From the NCBI GenBank assembly GCA_021792885.1, contig JAJYTV010000078.1, forward strand, positions 1 to 7,552: 7,552 nt of DNA, given 5' to 3'. This DNA comes from Bacillota bacterium. Lineage in GTDB: Bacteria; Bacillota; Sulfobacillia; JAJZYS01; JAJYTV01. This document shows, piece after piece, positions 6,120 through 7,552 of this stretch (the first letter of the stretch is position 1; every line of letters starts with the position of its first letter). The notes under the pieces are model-generated. The model saw only the letters and a list, made by a program, of their open reading frames with translations, was not told the DNA's origin and did no database searches. The translations under genes and the position numbers were made by a program.

Positions 6120-6193
6120 GCCAAATGCTGCGTTCGACTTCCAGAGTGCCATGGCCGTGCGCGTCGTACCAGTGACTGGCTGCCTACGCGGCG

Positions 6194-6209
6194 CATGACA
6201 AATGTCATG
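6194..6209. promoter_or_regulatory. 16-nt palindromic operator candidate CATGACA-AA-TGTCATG
   Basis: Two perfect 7-bp arms flank an AA centre. The site begins 3 nt from the end of the PhzF gene reading frame on the minus side and about 90 nt before the likely ATPase start. It is AT-richer than its surroundings and lies in the only non-coding gap of the phzF-ABC block. Dimeric regulators (TetR, GntR or NarL/LuxR-type) often bind such TGACA/TGTCA repeats ahead of ABC exporters. The minus strand also reads TTGTCA here (6202-6197), which could overlap a -35, but no convincing -10 follows at 16-18 nt. Confidence 0.45.
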
Positions 6210-6211
6210 GG

Positions 6212-7072
6212 TCAGCTGAGGAAGATGCTGCCTACGATCACGGTAACCGCCTCGCCGCCGACCCGGACGCCCTTCCCGCCCGGCGAGACCTCGACGTGGA
6301 TTTGCCCCGGCCGCCCGACCGTCCATCCCTGCTCGAAGACGTGATGCCCGGGCGCGAGCCTCCCCTCGGCAACGAGGTAGGCACCGAGCGCCCCGTTGGC
6401 GGTTCCGGTGTGGGGATCCTCCGCAACCCCTGCTGCAGGGGAGAAGTCCCGCGTGTGCAGGGTGCTGCCCGGTAGCATCGTCTCGCGGCAGTAGAGATGG
6501 GTCGACGTGATCCCGTGCCGGCGGTTGTGCTCCGCGAGGGCGCCGGGATCCGGGTGCGCGCCTTGCAGCGCGCTGAGATCCCGGACCGCGACGAGCAGGT
6601 CCCAAAGTCCCGTGTAGGCGATGCCGATGCCGCCCTCGGGTTCGAGGTCTACTGGGCGCAGACCGAGCAGCGCCGCAATCTCGTCCGGATCCTCCGCGAA
6701 GGGGCGGAACGCGGGCTGCGCCTGTTGCATCCAGCACATCCCGTCCGCGGCCGCCTCCATCGCAAGGAGGCCGACATTCGTCTCGACGCGCATCACTCCC
6801 GCCGCCCTGCCCTCTTCCCGCAGGGCGTGCAGCGTCGCGATCGTCGCGTGTCCGCAAAGATCCACCTCGACGGCTGGCGTAAAGTAGCGCAGGCGGAAAT
6901 CCCCACGCTTGGACCTGAGTACGAACGCGGTCTCCGAGCAGTTCATCTCGCGCGCGATGCGCTGCATCTCTTCGCCGCTCAGTCCCTCGGCGGCAGTGAC
7001 GACGCCGACCGGGTTCCCCTCGAGCGGCACCGCGGTGAAGGCATCCACCTGCTTGATCGCAACCTTGGGCAT
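6212..7072 (-). CDS. PhzF-family epimerase/isomerase
   Basis: The 286-residue protein has the PhzF/YddE (diaminopimelate-epimerase-like) two-lobed fold. The first lobe opens with QVDAFTAVPLEGNPVGVV (8-25). NCSET (44-48) holds Glu47, which matches the catalytic Glu of phenazine-synthesis PhzF. FTPAVEVDLCGHATIA (64-79) carries the conserved D-L-C-G-H-A-T segment. The second lobe has AEDPHTGTANGALGAYL (217-233), the other signature. PhzF itself isomerises 2,3-dihydro-3-hydroxyanthranilate, but most relatives have unknown substrates and no other phenazine gene is visible, so the name phzF is not assigned. The ATG at 7072 has GAGGGGAG ending 7 nt upstream and starts the first conserved strand. The frame stays open to 7411 only because of GC-rich composition. 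The ABC exporter follows about 105 nt downstream on the same strand and may share transcripts. Confidence 0.93.
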   Translation of the reverse strand: MPKVAIKQVDAFTAVPLEGNPVGVVTAAEGLSGEEMQRIAREMNCSETAFVLRSKRGDFRLRYFTPAVEVDLCGHATIATLHALREEGRAAGVMRVETNVGLLAMEAAADGMCWMQQAQPAFRPFAEDPDEIAALLGLRPVDLEPEGGIGIAYTGLWDLLVAVRDLSALQGAHPDPGALAEHNRRHGITSTHLYCRETMLPGSTLHTRDFSPAAGVAEDPHTGTANGALGAYLVAEGRLAPGHHVFEQGWTVGRPGQIHVEVSPGGKGVRVGGEAVTVIVGSIFLS

Positions 7073-7180
7073 GCCGCCGCTCCCCTCTTTCTCCGCTGGG
7101 CCGCGCTGGGCGTGAAGGCGCCTTGGCGCCTGCGGCCCGCTTCCCCACCCTGCGCATTCGTCCCCTCCTGTCCCATTCCT

Positions 7181-7198
7181 CGTGTCCCGTGTGACACG
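7181..7198. promoter_or_regulatory. Inverted repeat CGTGTC-N6-GACACG in the divergent spacer
   Basis: Perfect 6-bp arms (7181-7186 and 7193-7198) lie in the 268-nt spacer between the divergent PhzF and FemAB-type genes. A third half-site, CGTGT at 7188-7192, makes an overlapping 11-nt palindrome CGTGT-G-ACACG (7188-7198). Three half-sites in 18 nt look like an operator for a dimeric repressor. It lies 109 nt from the PhzF-family start codon and 143 nt from the FemAB-type start. No convincing -10/-35 pair was found nearby on either strand. Confidence 0.35.
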
Positions 7199-7202
7199 CG
7201 CG

Positions 7203-7256
7203 GGCCCCGCTGCATTCTCCCCACCGCGCGGGCACACGCTACGCGCAGCGGGGGCC
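7203..7256. repeat. Long-range inverted repeat in the divergent spacer
   Basis: GGCCCCGCTGC (7203-7213) pairs with GCAGCGGGGGCC (7245-7256) in an 11-bp stem with one bulged G and a 31-nt loop. The region also holds a 9-bp direct repeat CGCGCGGGC (7197-7205 and 7225-7233). Neither arm is followed by a T tract, so it is not a classic terminator. It could be leader structure of the FemAB-type transcript or a GC-rich coincidence. Elsewhere in the spacer are the palindrome AAGGCGCCTT (7115-7124) and a 5-bp hairpin (7305-7317) just before the FemAB ribosome site. Confidence 0.35.
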
Positions 7257-7340
7257 GGTCGGTGGCGGCTGGCGTGCGGCCCCTCGCCCGCTCCACCCTC
7301 GAGAGCGCCACGGGCGCCCTTTCTCCTTGGAGGTCTCGGG

Positions 7341-7552
7341 TTGACTTTCGCGCAGTGCATGGACGAGCGGCGCTGGAATGCGCTCGTGAAAGCGCTCCCG
7401 GAGCACGGCATCTACCAGTCCTGGAGCTGGGGGGAACTGCGCGCCGGCCCCCAGCGGGACGTGCGGCGCTTCGCCCTCTTCGAAAGCGGCTTGCCGCGCG
7501 CCGCAGCGTCGGTTGAACTGCGCAGGATGCAGCGCCTGCCCTTTCGGGTGGC
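7341..7552 (+). CDS. FemAB-family peptidoglycan bridge aminoacyltransferase, N-terminal fragment
   Basis: Seventy codons are visible before the right edge. The segment W-N-A-L-V-K-A-L-P (12-20), then GIYQSWSWGELR (23-34), then R-F-A-L-F-E-S-G (43-50) and a strand with basic residues (SVELRRMQRLPF) match the start of FemA/FemB/FemX-type (GNAT-related) proteins. In these the motif Q-S-x-x-W-G-x-L/K is highly conserved. The family adds amino acids from aminoacyl-tRNA to lipid II or peptidoglycan stem peptides, at the cytoplasmic face of the membrane. A general FemAB-like GNAT acting on another substrate is also possible. The TTG at 7341 has GGAGG (7329-7333) exactly 7 nt upstream; the in-frame ATG at 7359 has no such site. 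It is divergent from the PhzF gene. Confidence 0.72.
   Translation, partial: MTFAQCMDERRWNALVKALPEHGIYQSWSWGELRAGPQRDVRRFALFESGLPRAAASVELRRMQRLPFRV

Noticed and set aside
5568..7235. Minus-strand 555-codon frame spanning the ATPase and PhzF genes.
   Set aside because: Same-strand shadow in another frame, Arg/Ala/Gly-rich, with no motifs, while the alternative frames carry complete family signatures.
7073..7411. N-terminal extension of the PhzF-family protein by 113 residues.
   Set aside because: The extension is low-complexity; the ATG at 7072 has a good ribosome site and begins the first conserved strand.
6497..7516. Plus-strand 339-codon frame opposite the PhzF gene and into the FemAB-type gene.
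   Set aside because: No family resemblance; PhzF motifs on the other strand and FemAB motifs in another frame explain the region.
1..7552. CRISPR array, tRNA/rRNA genes, insertion sequences, attachment sites, toxin-antitoxin or defence genes.
   Set aside because: No regularly spaced repeats, cloverleaf or rRNA-like stretches, transposase motifs or defence domains were seen on either strand.

Overview
This is a strongly GC-rich bacterial chromosomal segment carrying nine protein-coding genes, two of them cut by the window edges. Coding density is high, intergenic gaps are short, and non-ATG starts with good Shine-Dalgarno sites are frequent. These traits, with actinobacterial-style versions of the ferredoxin reductase (GASVAG FAD motif) and of the DrrA-like ABC ATPase, suggest an Actinomycetota- or Chloroflexota-like free-living bacterium. 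The phylum cannot be fixed from this sequence alone. There are no insertion sequences, phage genes, CRISPR arrays or RNA genes.

Left part, minus strand: the first 15 codons of a class II glutamine amidotransferase, most likely asparagine synthetase (MCGIAG start; 1-45), preceded by a RimJ/RimL-type GNAT acetyltransferase (198-719). A divergent promoter region (720-830) separates these from a tight plus-strand operon: ribA (GTP cyclohydrolase II, 831-1478), a Rieske-type [2Fe-2S] ferredoxin (1484-1801) and an FAD/NAD(P)H ferredoxin reductase (1802-3007). Gaps are 5 and 0 nt. The last two form a complete NAD(P)H-to-FAD-to-Rieske electron-transfer chain with no terminal oxygenase in view, transcribed with the first committed step of riboflavin synthesis.

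Right part, minus strand, in transcription order: a PhzF-family epimerase/isomerase (7072-6212); a two-gene ABC-2 exporter with ATPase (start about 6106) and permease (5189-4119) coupled through a TGATG overlap; a perfect 14-bp rho-independent terminator (4077-4107); and a UPF0324/YeiH-type membrane protein (4014-3004). That last gene converges on the reductase, and both stop codons lie in a single CTAG. A divergent intergenic region rich in inverted repeats (7073-7340) precedes a plus-strand FemAB-family peptidoglycan aminoacyltransferase that runs off the window (from 7341).

Most genes belong to well-known families. No clearly new system is visible. The points most worth a second look are the ribA-Rieske-reductase operon, the CATGACA-AA-TGTCATG palindrome ahead of the ABC exporter, the probable CTG start of the ATPase, and the structured region upstream of the FemAB gene.
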